Below are positions 1-7,650 of a DNA stretch of 64,000 bases, one piece after another. The notes below the pieces were generated by a model. That model was given only the letters and a program-made list of their open reading frames with translations, made no database searches and had not been told where the DNA came from. Numbering within the stretch: position 1 is the stretch's first letter; the number at the start of each line of letters is the position of its first letter. The DNA comes from Luminiphilus sp051201685. GTDB taxonomy: Bacteria > Pseudomonadota > Gammaproteobacteria > Pseudomonadales > Halieaceae. The stretch lies in NCBI RefSeq assembly GCF_051201685.1, contig NZ_CP179213.1, forward strand, positions 3,038,001-3,102,000, in the 5' to 3' direction. The translations under genes and the position numbers were made by a program.

Positions 1-260
1 CGATCAATAAAGTTTTCGGTCGTTTCAACATAACGCTGTCCGCGGCTGTATTTAAGCGCCAAATGCTCGGCGGCATCTGGCGACGCGTGCAGGCTGCCAT
101 TGCGTTGGAAATCACAACCACTCTTTGCAACAACCTCAAGCAATGCGTTTATCTCAGCCTCAACATGCGACTCGTTTGCAAGCAAACCGTAGGACAGAAC
201 TAAACTGCAAGCTAAAACGACAGCGCAGAGAACATTGCGAAATGTTGTGCGCCCAGCCAA
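1..260 (-). CDS. DUF5329 family protein, partial (C-terminus beyond left edge)
   Basis: Reading the minus strand from 260 gives an open frame to the window edge with no ATG. A TTG at 260 (or TTG at 287) is the likely start. Residues 8-25 form a hydrophobic signal peptide, followed by a mature part containing NALLEVVAKSGCDFQRNGS and, near the edge, LALKYSRGQRYVETTENFID. The SGC..RNG and KY.RG...T.E.FID signatures are those I associate with DUF5329, a family of small exported proteins of unknown function. It lies directly downstream of the NTF2-like gene (stop at 297) on the same strand, so the two may be cotranscribed. Start choice is uncertain because neither TTG has a good ribosome binding site. 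Confidence 0.65.
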   Translation of the reverse strand, partial: MAGRTTFRNVLCAVVLACSLVLSYGLLANESHVEAEINALLEVVAKSGCDFQRNGSLHASPDAAEHLALKYSRGQRYVETTENFID

Positions 261-296
261 GGCCGGGCGAGTTTTTTGAACAATCAACGCTTTTGC

Positions 297-794
297 TTAA
301 TCATCGAAGTCAGAGCTTTGAGTTTTATGAGTGCCACCATAATTAGCCGGTGAAAAGTGCGTGGATTTAACGCGCCATTCTCCGTCACTCTCTTTCAACC
401 AGACACTGGTGACACGCGTGCGATAAGGGGAAACATTGCCTTCCATACCCACTACCCCTTCAGCGTAATAGCGGGCATAAACGACACCCTCGGCAATCTC
501 AGTGGCTTCAGGATAAACAACCCGAAGATTACCTGTATTGCCCACCATATTTTTTTTCCAATCCTCGGCCGAGGCTATCGCCATGGGCTTGTGAAAGCTG
601 CCGTCTGAATTGGTGCCCAAGAATCCGGTCTGACTTTCCATGGCCGCAACGGTCTCGTGATCGTTATTATTTCTGGCATCCCAGTAGGTTTCGATAGCAG
701 CTTTTACCATAGCCTCTGAAGGTAAGTGCCCATCAGCAAAAACCAAGGCCGGGAGAAGTGTTACCACGAACAAGCAATGTGCAAAAATTTTCAT
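297..794 (-). CDS. Secreted NTF2-like/SnoaL-like domain protein
   Basis: 165 residues. An N-terminal signal peptide (positively charged start, hydrophobic core, cleavage expected after VFA at about residue 20) directs it to the periplasm. The mature part has the pattern of an NTF2/SnoaL-like cone fold: helix with YWDARNNNDHETVAAM, then a strand-rich half ending in YRTRVTSVWLKESDGEWRV. Such domains either bind small ligands or act as isomerases; no catalytic residues can be assigned here. The ATG is preceded by GAGGAG at good spacing. It is the upstream gene of a likely two-gene unit with the DUF5329 gene. Fold assignment is fairly secure; the function is unknown. Confidence 0.7.
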   Translation of the reverse strand: MKIFAHCLFVVTLLPALVFADGHLPSEAMVKAAIETYWDARNNNDHETVAAMESQTGFLGTNSDGSFHKPMAIASAEDWKKNMVGNTGNLRVVYPEATEIAEGVVYARYYAEGVVGMEGNVSPYRTRVTSVWLKESDGEWRVKSTHFSPANYGGTHKTQSSDFDD

Positions 795-870
795 GTGATG
801 CTCCTCATTACAGTAATAATCAACGTTATAAATATCTCGCTAACAGCCCAAGGGGCCTCCGCGCTCAGCG

Positions 871-1584
871 CTAGTCCACACTATCATTGCTGCCGATCGA
901 TCCAAAATTCACCATGTCGTTGGCGCTTATCAAATTCAACGCCAGACCCACCGTATAAAAGCTGGTCACCGAAAATTCGGAGATGTCTGCGGCGGTATGA
1001 ATAACCGTAATGCCCTTACATAAATCCATACAGGCGGCTTTGCTGACCTCTTGAAGTAAAGCAAATTGACGAAAGTAGTCAGCCAGTTGTGATTTTCCGT
1101 GTCGTTCCCGTTGCGCGTTTTTTAATGCCAGTTGGTTGTCAACAGACGCCTCTATGCGACTAAGAATGTCAGCCTGGGTATTAGACACCTGCTGCACCAT
1201 TTGAGAGTAACGTAGCTCTATATCAACGTTATTTCGATCGGCATTTGCCGAGTGGTAGTCTGCAAGATGATCATCAAGGCAAACCAAGCATCGTGTAATG
1301 CCAAAATAGTTTGCAACCAGGGGCGTAATTGCAGAAATGCCAGTGGCAGCGACAGGGTCACCTTGAATCACAATGATCTTGGGTTTAACCGGTGGCTTTT
1401 TTGCCCAATGCTTGGTGAGCTGCCCGACAAGGTGATCGGCCACGACAACCGGGTCACGCTCATCGTAGTTGCCCATTCCTTCAATAAAAACAGGGTGGTA
1501 TTGCGCCAGCTTTAAATGACAATCTTTTGGCAACGTAACTATCTTCCCTGCAGTTTTCTCTGCACTAGTGGACACACATTTCAA
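871..1584 (-). CDS. Hypothetical protein, start codon unclear
   Basis: 237-residue open frame that I do not recognise. It has no signal peptide or membrane segment. The central part (around residues 65-100) contains KIIVIQGDPVAATGISAITP, a beta-strand followed by a glycine-containing turn, then LVCLDDHLADYHSANADR and a long helical stretch rich in Q/A/E (about residues 125-180). An in-frame TAG lies four codons upstream of the frame's first usable start, a TTG at 1584; GTG at 1575 is the only near alternative, and neither has a ribosome binding site. The gene may therefore be truncated at its 5' end. It stands alone between the NTF2-like gene and a small membrane protein on the same strand. 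Confidence 0.5.
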   Translation of the reverse strand: MKCVSTSAEKTAGKIVTLPKDCHLKLAQYHPVFIEGMGNYDERDPVVVADHLVGQLTKHWAKKPPVKPKIIVIQGDPVAATGISAITPLVANYFGITRCLVCLDDHLADYHSANADRNNVDIELRYSQMVQQVSNTQADILSRIEASVDNQLALKNAQRERHGKSQLADYFRQFALLQEVSKAACMDLCKGITVIHTAADISEFSVTSFYTVGLALNLISANDMVNFGSIGSNDSVD

Positions 1585-1686
1585 AACAATCGACTAAATG
1601 TTTAACGACCGTGCCTCAACATTTCGCATTGGGCTTGTCCCCTTCAGCAAAGGCGCTCTGCGATGACCTTCTCAGCAATAGTGGCA

Positions 1687-2079
1687 TCAATTTTTGGCCG
1701 TTGGCGGTTTGCTGGGTGGATGCTCCACGACAGGTATCCGATACGAGCAGGCAGGCTTGTTACAGCACTCGTAGTTATCCATCAGCGCGTAGGCTCCCCT
1801 CTCGTGACAAGGCGTGCAATAGGGTCCTTGCCATTGTTCCCCCTCAGCGACCCATAACGCCCCTTTCCAAAGTCGCTCACTGCGACGTCTTTGAAGCGAC
1901 AGGTACATTGTGAATGCAGCAACCGCACTAGCAACGACCGCACAACCCGCCAAAAAAACCGTGAAATATTCATGCTGGACATAGGTCAGGGGCAAAAACA
2001 GCCACTGCCCCGCCCACATCGCGATCACAATCGCCGGCCACCTGAGCCACACGATGACTGACTTCCTTGAGGTGTTCAT
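1687..2079 (-). CDS. Small membrane protein with C-terminal cysteine cluster
   Basis: About 130 residues from the ATG at 2079, chosen over 2133 because GGGAGAAG lies just upstream. Two hydrophobic segments (around residues 10-30 and 38-60) form a hairpin in the inner membrane. A basic stretch follows (LQRRRSERLWKG), then a soluble tail containing CTPCHERGAYALMDNYECC and NKPACSYR. The CxxC...CC...C pattern suggests a small zinc ribbon or a redox-active site, but I do not recognise the family. The tail ends in a proline-rich sequence. Function unknown. Confidence 0.5.
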   Translation of the reverse strand: MNTSRKSVIVWLRWPAIVIAMWAGQWLFLPLTYVQHEYFTVFLAGCAVVASAVAAFTMYLSLQRRRSERLWKGALWVAEGEQWQGPYCTPCHERGAYALMDNYECCNKPACSYRIPVVEHPPSKPPTAKN

Positions 2080-2298
2080 ATTTATCTTCTCCCGCACACA
2101 CCCACCGGCAAAACACGCCCCACCAAAACTCATACTGCGGTGCGTCTAGTGAGTCTCACTCATATTTGCCATCAAATAAACCGTTGTCGCCATCGCCACT
2201 GCCAGTTGCTAGTCTATTCACGTTAGGCGGTGACATGCTGCAGTTCCCATACAAGCAGGTTCCCTACAAACTTCAGTCCCCATACAAGGATTACAGCA

Positions 2299-2870
2299 AT
2301 GAACTTTGTACAGGCAATCAGAAGTGTATTTGTCAATTACTTCAACTTTTCAGGGAGAGCGAGCAGGTCCGAGTACTGGTTTTTCCATCTCTTCCTGTTA
2401 ATCGCCGATATCGCTGTCGACATTGCTGATACTTTAATTTTTGGCGACGCAGAATTAGCACCTATTAACCTCATTTTTTTCTAGGTATTTTGATACCGAC
2501 ATTGGCTGTATCCGTTCGCCGCTTGCATGACATCGATAGAACGGGTTGGTGGGGGCTATTGCTGCTGACCGTCGTTGGACTTTTGGTATTGCTTTACTGG
2601 GATCTAAAACCAGGCGACGAGGGTGAGAACCGTTTTGGCAATAACCCTCTGACGCAAGACGGGTCGGAAACGGATACAAAAAAACATGCCGTCGGTGTCA
2701 AAGGTGCAATAGTTATCTGCCTCATTTTTGCCGGGATTTTGGTCGCCATGATTGCTGCCTCAATCGCTCTAACGGCTTACAACGAATACTCGTTGCGCTC
2801 TGAAGAACAAAACAAACCAATGACCTTGCCACCGGAAGAACCCAGCACTGAGCAACCTGACGTGCCGTAA
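2299..2870 (+). pseudogene. DUF805 family membrane protein, frameshifted
   Basis: The first half starts at ATG 2299 (AAGGA upstream) and reads MNFVQAIRSVFVNYFNFSGR, the typical N-terminus of DUF805 proteins, then a transmembrane segment, and stops at 2482. The second half lies in the -1 frame and reads LGILIPTLAVSVRRLHDIDR, the next DUF805 signature (SVRRLHD.RTGWW), followed by two more hydrophobic segments and a Pro/Glu-rich tail ending at 2870. The two frames overlap in a run of seven T at 2474-2480; one missing T would explain the break. It is either a real inactivating indel, a sequencing error in the homopolymer, or slippage. Function of the family is unknown. Confidence 0.7.
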
Positions 2871-2872
2871 TT

Positions 2873-3052
2873 TCAATCTGACTCAGCAAGACAGGCCGAT
2901 CGAGCGCATTTGTTGTGCCTCGCAACTGGCTCAGGCTCGCATTGCAGCAGCAACCTTTCTGTCATGAAGCTTGCCTGACTCTGCGCAGATAGCAGCAGCA
3001 TCACGGCAAGTACAGCCGGAGAAATCAGCATGTTCAAAAGTGTACTGTTCAT
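2873..3052 (-). CDS. Possible small secreted cysteine-containing protein
   Basis: 59 residues from the ATG at 3052, which has GAGGAAAG at proper spacing. It begins with a convincing signal peptide (MNSTLLNMLISPAVLAVMLL, ending in SAQSQAS), followed by a short tail with three cysteines (LLQCEPEP, HNKCARSACLAE). I know no relatives. Its end lies 2 bp past the convergent DUF805 gene. The ribosome binding site and signal peptide argue that it is translated; the short length keeps confidence low. Confidence 0.35.
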   Translation of the reverse strand: MNSTLLNMLISPAVLAVMLLLSAQSQASFMTERLLLQCEPEPVARHNKCARSACLAESD

Positions 3053-3203
3053 GATTCTTTCCTCGCTAAATAAGTGCGCCATCCGTGGCCGCGTCAGGTC
3101 ATGTCTGCGCTAATCCATCCTTGATGTGCTCATCATCCGACAATCGGGCATCTTTCGATTGGCGGGTTGCGTCAATCGATAGGCAGGAAGCGCCAACTGT
3201 CAG

Positions 3204-3230
3204 AAATAAAAAAGCCCGCACTGGGCGGGC
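3204..3230 (-). terminator. Rho-independent terminator on minus strand without an evident gene
   Basis: On the minus strand, GCCCGC pairs with GCGGGC around a 5-nt loop and is followed by TTTTTTATTT. This is a textbook intrinsic terminator for minus-strand transcription. No convincing minus-strand gene lies upstream of it (at higher coordinates) before the divergent promoter near 3750, so it may end an untranslated RNA. Confidence 0.7.
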
Positions 3231-3235
3231 AAGGG

Positions 3236-3745
3236 ACGCTCTAACTTTGAGGCGCCCATTATCAGGCGATAGGCTTTCGTGAGATTGACAAAATACGCCA
3301 ACGTTTTGGCTCAACACGCCAAGGTAGGACTTCACAGGTAGTAATGTTGGGCTGAACGTTATGGCAACGTTGCAGTTAATCCTGCGCTAAGTCTCGCGGT
3401 TCGATGTCAGAACATTCTGAACTGGCGACGTGCAGATTCCATCAGGCCCAAATTTTTCGCGGCGGCGGGAGCTTTCGCTGCTGATAACTGGCTACCTTTT
3501 GCGCACTTCACAGTTTTAAGCATATGGCATAACGGCAATCATAGGACCCAAAACACAGCCAATCTGATTGCTGTGTGTGGACAGTGAGTCACTCTTTGCG
3601 TGCCTGATGGATCCGCCGCTGTAAGTACCCACTGACAGGGCGGATCACGGTTTATTGCTAATGCTCGTTTCTGCGTGAGACAACCCCCATCTGATTCGGT
3701 CAATGTCGGTTACCTCACGGATCAAACAAGCACGGATTTCTGAAA
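3236..3745. other. Intergenic region with two strong hairpins, no gene seen
   Basis: I see no supported protein-coding gene in this stretch. Two structures stand out. At 3553-3576, ACACAGC and GCTGTGT pair perfectly around a 10-nt loop. At 3610-3646, GATCCGCC pairs with GGCGGATC, extended inside by CTGT/ACAG, giving about 12 bp. Neither is followed by a T-run in either direction, so they are not simple terminators. They may belong to a structured RNA, possibly the one ended by the terminator at 3204-3230. Confidence 0.4.
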
Positions 3746-3749
3746 TTTA

Positions 3750-3828
3750 TGTAAAGTAGGCTTTACTTTTTTGGCGAGGGCTGGGCATAATGTAAAGGTT
3801 ACTTAACTTTTTGTAAAAGGAGCTTACA
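3750..3828 (+). promoter_or_regulatory. Promoter with repeated operator-like sites for the membrane protein/XRE operon
   Basis: A candidate promoter is TTTACT (3762-3767), 18 bp, CATAAT (3786-3791). Three similar 17-18-bp sites surround it: TGTAAAGTAGGCTTTAC at 3750, TGTAAAGGTTACTTAAC at 3791 and TGTAAAAGGAGCTTACA at 3812. The first is an exact inverted repeat (GTAAAG/CTTTAC) overlapping the -35 element; the second begins at the last base of the -10; the third covers the ribosome binding site (AAAAGGAG). The arrangement fits autorepression by the XRE protein encoded second in the operon. Confidence 0.5.
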
Positions 3829-3833
3829 TAAAA

Positions 3834-4256
3834 ATGAACCCGCCAACACAATCGAACCAATTAGATCGCGAGCTGAAAAGTACGGCTAGAAGACTTTTTG
3901 TTTTCACCGGCACTTGGGTAGCAAGTATCGCCCTGCTGACGTTTGGACCCAGGATGTGGTGGGAATATGATGTTTTAACCACCGTACTCGTCATCGCGCT
4001 CAATCTACTGGCAGGTGCCATGATGCTCCTTGCCTTTTTTAGACACCTGAAAAGCATGGATGAACTTCAACGACAAACACACCTTGAGGCCATGGCTTTG
4101 ACATTGGGTATCACGATGATTTTTACCGTTGTTTACGGCAGTCTACCCACCGTGCAGTTACTGGAAGATGCGCACCCAACCAATATTTTATTCGTTATGG
4201 GTATTACCTACATATTGGCAGTTGCTCGCATCTGGATGAACCGAACAAGCGAATGA
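3834..4256 (+). CDS. Four-helix membrane protein paired with an XRE regulator
   Basis: 140 residues with four predicted transmembrane helices (about 21-38, 45-67, 85-104 and 115-132) and a short charged loop FFRHLKSMDELQRQTHLEAM between helices two and three. This layout matches the small inner-membrane proteins, resembling DUF2178, that are often cotranscribed with a compact XRE regulator. The ATG is preceded by AAAAGGAG. The stop overlaps the start of the next gene by four bases (ATGA), so the two are translationally coupled. The molecular function is not known; the pair may sense envelope or membrane conditions, which is inference. Confidence 0.65.
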   Translation: MNPPTQSNQLDRELKSTARRLFVFTGTWVASIALLTFGPRMWWEYDVLTTVLVIALNLLAGAMMLLAFFRHLKSMDELQRQTHLEAMALTLGITMIFTVVYGSLPTVQLLEDAHPTNILFVMGITYILAVARIWMNRTSE

Positions 4257-4453
4257 AAAATAGACTGAAGGTACTCAGAGCAGAGCACGATTGGACTCAG
4301 GCAGACCTGGCAGGTCGACTGGATGTGACCCGACAAACCGTAAATGCCATTGAGAAAGGCAAATATGATCCCAGCTTACCTCTGGCATTTAAAATCGCCG
4401 GGGTATTTCAAATGCCAATCGAGCAGATTTTTTTACCCGAGGATGGTGCCTAG
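4253..4453 (+). CDS. Small XRE-family transcriptional regulator (YgzD-like)
   Basis: 66 residues made almost entirely of one lambda-repressor-like helix-turn-helix: RLKVLRAEHDWTQADLAGRL, then DVTRQTVNAIEKGKYDPSLP, closing with FKIAGVFQMPIEQIFLPE. This is the compact subfamily (about 65-70 residues) that usually partners a membrane protein and regulates its own operon. It is coupled to the upstream gene by an ATGA overlap. The repeated TGTAAA...TTAC sites before the operon are the natural candidate operators. Fold is certain; target sites are inferred. Confidence 0.85.
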   Translation: MKNRLKVLRAEHDWTQADLAGRLDVTRQTVNAIEKGKYDPSLPLAFKIAGVFQMPIEQIFLPEDGA

Positions 4454-4478
4454 CACGACAACAAACGGCTACTTATGA

Positions 4479-4575
4479 CGTGGGAGTTTGGGCAGCCTGT
4501 GGCAACACTAAGCAGGCGCTATAGCTCCCCTTGCAGCCAAGCCTGCCGTCTGCCCAACGGTGCGCTAGCGGAGCT
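4479..4575. repeat. ~98-bp intergenic repeat, copy 1
   Basis: About 85 percent identical to the sequence at 6259-6356, with one single-base indel. The core CAGGCGCTATAGCTCCCC and its following ten bases are identical. The copy can fold: TTGGGCAG (near 4488) pairs with CTGCCCAA (near 4551), with an inner CAGGC/GCCTG stem. It begins 26 bp after the stop codon of the XRE gene. Confidence 0.7.
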
Positions 4576-4708
4576 ACTCCTTCAAGTTGTCACCTTTAGC
4601 CAGTGACTAGCCACAATCGGTTAATCCATACTAGAGACCACGGCTGACGCTGTAAGCGTAACGGAAGACCTCACGGCTAAGGACGCCAACAAACTTAAGG
4701 GCAGAACA

Positions 4709-6232
4709 ATGAAGAACTCATTACCAATAGGCGTTGTCACCGCCACGTTTCTCGCAGGATCAATTGCCGTTTCACCCCTTCAAGCGCAGGAGAGTCCAAC
4801 CTACAAAGCGAAGGTTCCCGAGAAATTACTCACGGCAGACAAGATGGAGAGCAGCTACCTCGGTGAACTGACATTCCAAGACGGTTTTCCGACGAGGGAA
4901 ACTGCCTCCAAGGTGAGCAACTTCGTAGACATCTCCCGTGCGGTTGAACTGTTCATCAATGGCACGCCCACCGCCTCGATGTATGGAATGCTTAACGGGC
5001 ACGTCAAAATCGGTATCGAGCCCAACCACTCGGTGGGGATCACTGAGCAGTTGATGAATGCCCGCTCCCTGTGGCTCACGCCACAGACGACCACGCCTTA
5101 CGTGCATGCGGAAGTCGATGTGAAAGACGGACCCGTGGTGCTCGAGATCGGCACACCGGTGCTCGGCTTTGTGAATGATGCCTTCTTCCGTTACGTCACG
5201 GACCTCGGATTGGTCGGTGCCGACAAGGGCAAAGGGGGCAAATACCTCTTGGTGGGCCCTGACTACGAAGGGGAGATCCCCGAAGGATATTTCGTCACCA
5301 AGACATCGAGCTACCGTCATTGGGCGTTGATGCGTATTGCCGCCAAGCCGGGTGAAACTAAGGAGGCCATTGAAGCCTTTAAGCAGACCTTCAAGATTTA
5401 CCCGCTTGCCGACGCCAAGAATCCGAAGCCGACCGAGTTTATCAACTTGTCAAATAACCAATACAACACGATTCATGCCAATGACGCGAGCTTCTATGAC
5501 GAGATCAATAAAGTGATTCAGTATGAGCCCGCGACCGCTTGGGATCCTGAGCTAGTAGGGCAAGCTGGGGCGATTGGCATCAAAAAAGGACAGGCGTTCA
5601 ACCCGGACGATCGGATGAAGAAGATTCTCAGCGAGGCGTCCACCATCGCCAATGCCTATGCCCGGACCGTCGTATTCAGACCTCGAAATGAAGCGGTTTA
5701 CTTCTACCCGGGGAAGCGTCAATGGTATTCACCTCTCGCTGGAGGGAGCCATGAGTTTCTCAATAATGGCGAACGCGTGTTGGATGATCGCCTGACCTTT
5801 TACTACTACGCCACGGGCAGCACCCCGATGATGGTCAAGCCGATGGTTGGCAAGGGTTCGGTCTATACGATGGCAACCACTGATATCAACGGCGTGCCTT
5901 TGAATGGAGCAATGACCTACAAGGTGACTTTACCAGCGCCGATCCCGGCCAAGGACTTCTGGTCCTTCATGGTCTACGACAATCAGACTCGTTCGATCCT
6001 CGAGACCGATCAAGTCACCGGTGGTTTGGATAGCAACTCAAAAGGCGTGAAACTGCATGATGATGGGTCTGCAACCGTTTACTTCGGCCCCAAGGCACCG
6101 GAAGGACAAGAAGGTAATTGGGTGCAGACTATGCCCGGCAAGGGATACAACGCGATACTACGTCTCTACGGCCCACTTGAGTCATGGTTCGAAAAAAGCT
6201 GGATGCCAGGTGACTTCGAACCCGTGAAATAG
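4709..6232 (+). CDS. Secreted DUF1254/DUF1214 domain protein
   Basis: 507 residues with a signal peptide (hydrophobic core, cleavage after LQA near residue 27), so periplasmic or outer-membrane associated. The N-terminal half carries the DUF1254 domain (features such as AVELFINGTPTASMYGMLNG and LGFVNDAFFRYVTDLGLVG); the C-terminal half carries DUF1214 (DFWSFMVYDNQTRSILETDQ, then DGSATVYFGPKAPEG, ending LYGPLESWFEKSWMPGDFEP). This is the usual two-domain form of the family, whose biochemical role is unsettled. It is longer than the two single-unit paralogues at 45-48 kb. It stands alone between two copies of a ~98-bp repeat, which could mark movement or duplication of the unit. Confidence 0.85.
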   Translation: MKNSLPIGVVTATFLAGSIAVSPLQAQESPTYKAKVPEKLLTADKMESSYLGELTFQDGFPTRETASKVSNFVDISRAVELFINGTPTASMYGMLNGHVKIGIEPNHSVGITEQLMNARSLWLTPQTTTPYVHAEVDVKDGPVVLEIGTPVLGFVNDAFFRYVTDLGLVGADKGKGGKYLLVGPDYEGEIPEGYFVTKTSSYRHWALMRIAAKPGETKEAIEAFKQTFKIYPLADAKNPKPTEFINLSNNQYNTIHANDASFYDEINKVIQYEPATAWDPELVGQAGAIGIKKGQAFNPDDRMKKILSEASTIANAYARTVVFRPRNEAVYFYPGKRQWYSPLAGGSHEFLNNGERVLDDRLTFYYYATGSTPMMVKPMVGKGSVYTMATTDINGVPLNGAMTYKVTLPAPIPAKDFWSFMVYDNQTRSILETDQVTGGLDSNSKGVKLHDDGSATVYFGPKAPEGQEGNWVQTMPGKGYNAILRLYGPLESWFEKSWMPGDFEPVK

Positions 6233-6258
6233 CTGGACATAGATTATCTAATCTATGG

Positions 6259-6356
6259 CGTGGGAATGTGGTCAGACTGTGGTGATACTGCACAGGCGCT
6301 ATAGCTCCCCTTGCAGCCAATCCTGCCGCCTAGCCCCACGGTGCGCTAACGGAGCT
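6259..6356. repeat. ~98-bp intergenic repeat, copy 2
   Basis: Counterpart of the repeat at 4479-4575. It begins 27 bp after the stop of the DUF1254/DUF1214 gene, as copy 1 begins 26 bp after the preceding gene. Here the outer pairing is CGTGGG (6259) with CCCACG (6335), using different bases from copy 1, so the palindromic layout is kept although the arms differ. There is no T-run after it. Confidence 0.7.
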
Positions 6357-6553
6357 GCTTAACCTTCTGATTCTCCGCTTGGCAAGCGAGAGCGGCACCC
6401 CGGCTGCTGTGAATACGCGACAGGCCCCTCGCCGCCCTCTAGATCGCCCCACACCCCAGAAGGAATTTCATGGTAGAAAGCATGCCAGAACGCTTCTGGA
6501 TAGATACTACAGGCTAGGATTAACGCGGGTCTTATAGGTGGTCAGTGGGGTCT

Positions 6554-6629
6554 TGGTGCCGGAGATAGGAGTCGAACCTACGACCTTCGCATTACGAATG
6601 CGCTGCTCTACCAACTGAGCTACACCGGC
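6554..6629 (-). tRNA. tRNA-Thr (anticodon CGU)
   Basis: On the minus strand the cloverleaf is complete: acceptor GCCGGTG pairing with the 3' strand before ACCA, D-arm AGCTCAGTTGGTAGAGC, anticodon stem-loop GCGCATTCGTAATGCG with CGT as anticodon, and T-arm GTAGGTTCGACTCCTA. The CCA end is encoded (6554-6556). The sequence closely matches enterobacterial tRNA-Thr(CGU). Confidence 0.95.
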
Positions 6630-6735
6630 ATGGGCGGCGATGGTAAGGATTTCTGGCACCAGTCTCAAGGCCCTAACCGCAATGGCTCACAATACCCCCG
6701 GCCTTGGGTCATTAGGCCCGAATAAAAGGAGAGCC

Positions 6736-7650
6736 CTAGGGCGATATCACTAGCTTGGGCTGTCGATCCGCTCTGTAAATACCCCAGTGCTTTTCAGGCT
6801 CCAAAGGATGATCAGAACCCTTCCAGTTTTCGTCAAAGGCCTCAAACAAATACACCAGAATTTGTTCATCCTCGGCCCACTTCAAGAGTTCCTGAACATA
6901 CCGCCTCTGGAAGTACTCACCGACATTCTCAGCGGGAATTCCAGATCCATTAGACGCGGTCGCCCAACCTGCCTCGGTAATAATAATCTGCTTGTCGGGA
7001 TGGCGTTGTCGAACCACATTGTAGTTTTCTTGCGTAAACGCGAGAGCCTCCTCGACCGTCTTGTATTCCCAGACCGGATAAGTGTGTATTGCGATCAAAT
7101 CAACGTGGGGAACAAGTGCATCTAACTTGCCTAGCCACGGTACATAATTTTCACAAAAGGTAATCGGCTGGCTTGTGTGCGCCTTGAGGTGGCAAACATA
7201 CTTAATGACCGACTCGGTTGAAACCAAGTGATCAGTCCAGTCGACCGTCGCCTCATTGCCCGCAGAGATTACATCCACAATATGCGGGTATTGGTTCGCC
7301 CAAAGCACAGCTCTTTCAATCTCTTCGCCATTGCGGCGCAGGTTTTGCTCCAGCACAGCTTCTGGATAATCAGCGTTCCAAGGGCAATTGGGATTACTCT
7401 GCTCTGCAGCGATATAGGCACCCAGCATGACTTTAAATTTAAAGCCTTGCTCGTGGATAACTTCAAGAACTCGCTGAGTGTGCAGGTCGCAAGCATACAG
7501 GCGCAAAGCGTCCCACTCTTGATGTAGCAAGGCGAGGTCAGCAGCAATTTCAGCTTTTGAAGGATACACACCCGCATCGGGACTTTGGCCATCTCTGAAA
7601 CCGGAGTAGCAGATAGCAGACTTATAAGCGAGCCGTTTGCTATGGGTCAT
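6736..7650 (-). CDS. Glycoside hydrolase family 17 enzyme (beta-1,3-glucanase or transglycosylase type)
   Basis: 304 residues forming a single (beta/alpha)8 GH17 barrel. The acid/base is expected to be E133 in VISAGNEATVDW and the nucleophile E226 in IIITEAGWATASNGSG, both at the positions usual for GH17. No signal peptide is visible, so the enzyme should act in the cytoplasm on imported beta-1,3-gluco-oligosaccharides. It is the second gene of a two-gene operon; its ATG overlaps the stop of the upstream GH17 gene by four bases. The neighbours (glucan phosphorylase, sugar symporter) support a role in laminarin-oligosaccharide use. Bacterial GH17 members may hydrolyse or transfer glucan chains; which applies here cannot be told from sequence. 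Confidence 0.85.
   Translation of the reverse strand: MTHSKRLAYKSAICYSGFRDGQSPDAGVYPSKAEIAADLALLHQEWDALRLYACDLHTQRVLEVIHEQGFKFKVMLGAYIAAEQSNPNCPWNADYPEAVLEQNLRRNGEEIERAVLWANQYPHIVDVISAGNEATVDWTDHLVSTESVIKYVCHLKAHTSQPITFCENYVPWLGKLDALVPHVDLIAIHTYPVWEYKTVEEALAFTQENYNVVRQRHPDKQIIITEAGWATASNGSGIPAENVGEYFQRRYVQELLKWAEDEQILVYLFEAFDENWKGSDHPLEPEKHWGIYRADRQPKLVISP

Noticed and set aside
2299..2870. Programmed -1 frameshift in the DUF805 gene
   Set aside because: The T7 run is slippery, but there is no evident stimulatory structure and DUF805 genes are normally a single frame, so an indel or sequencing error is simpler.
4479..6356. Integron gene cassettes with attC sites
   Set aside because: The repeats lie just after genes as attC sites do, but the terminal RYYYAAC/GTTRRRY core sites are absent (the arms run GTT...AAC the wrong way round) and no integron integrase is in the window.
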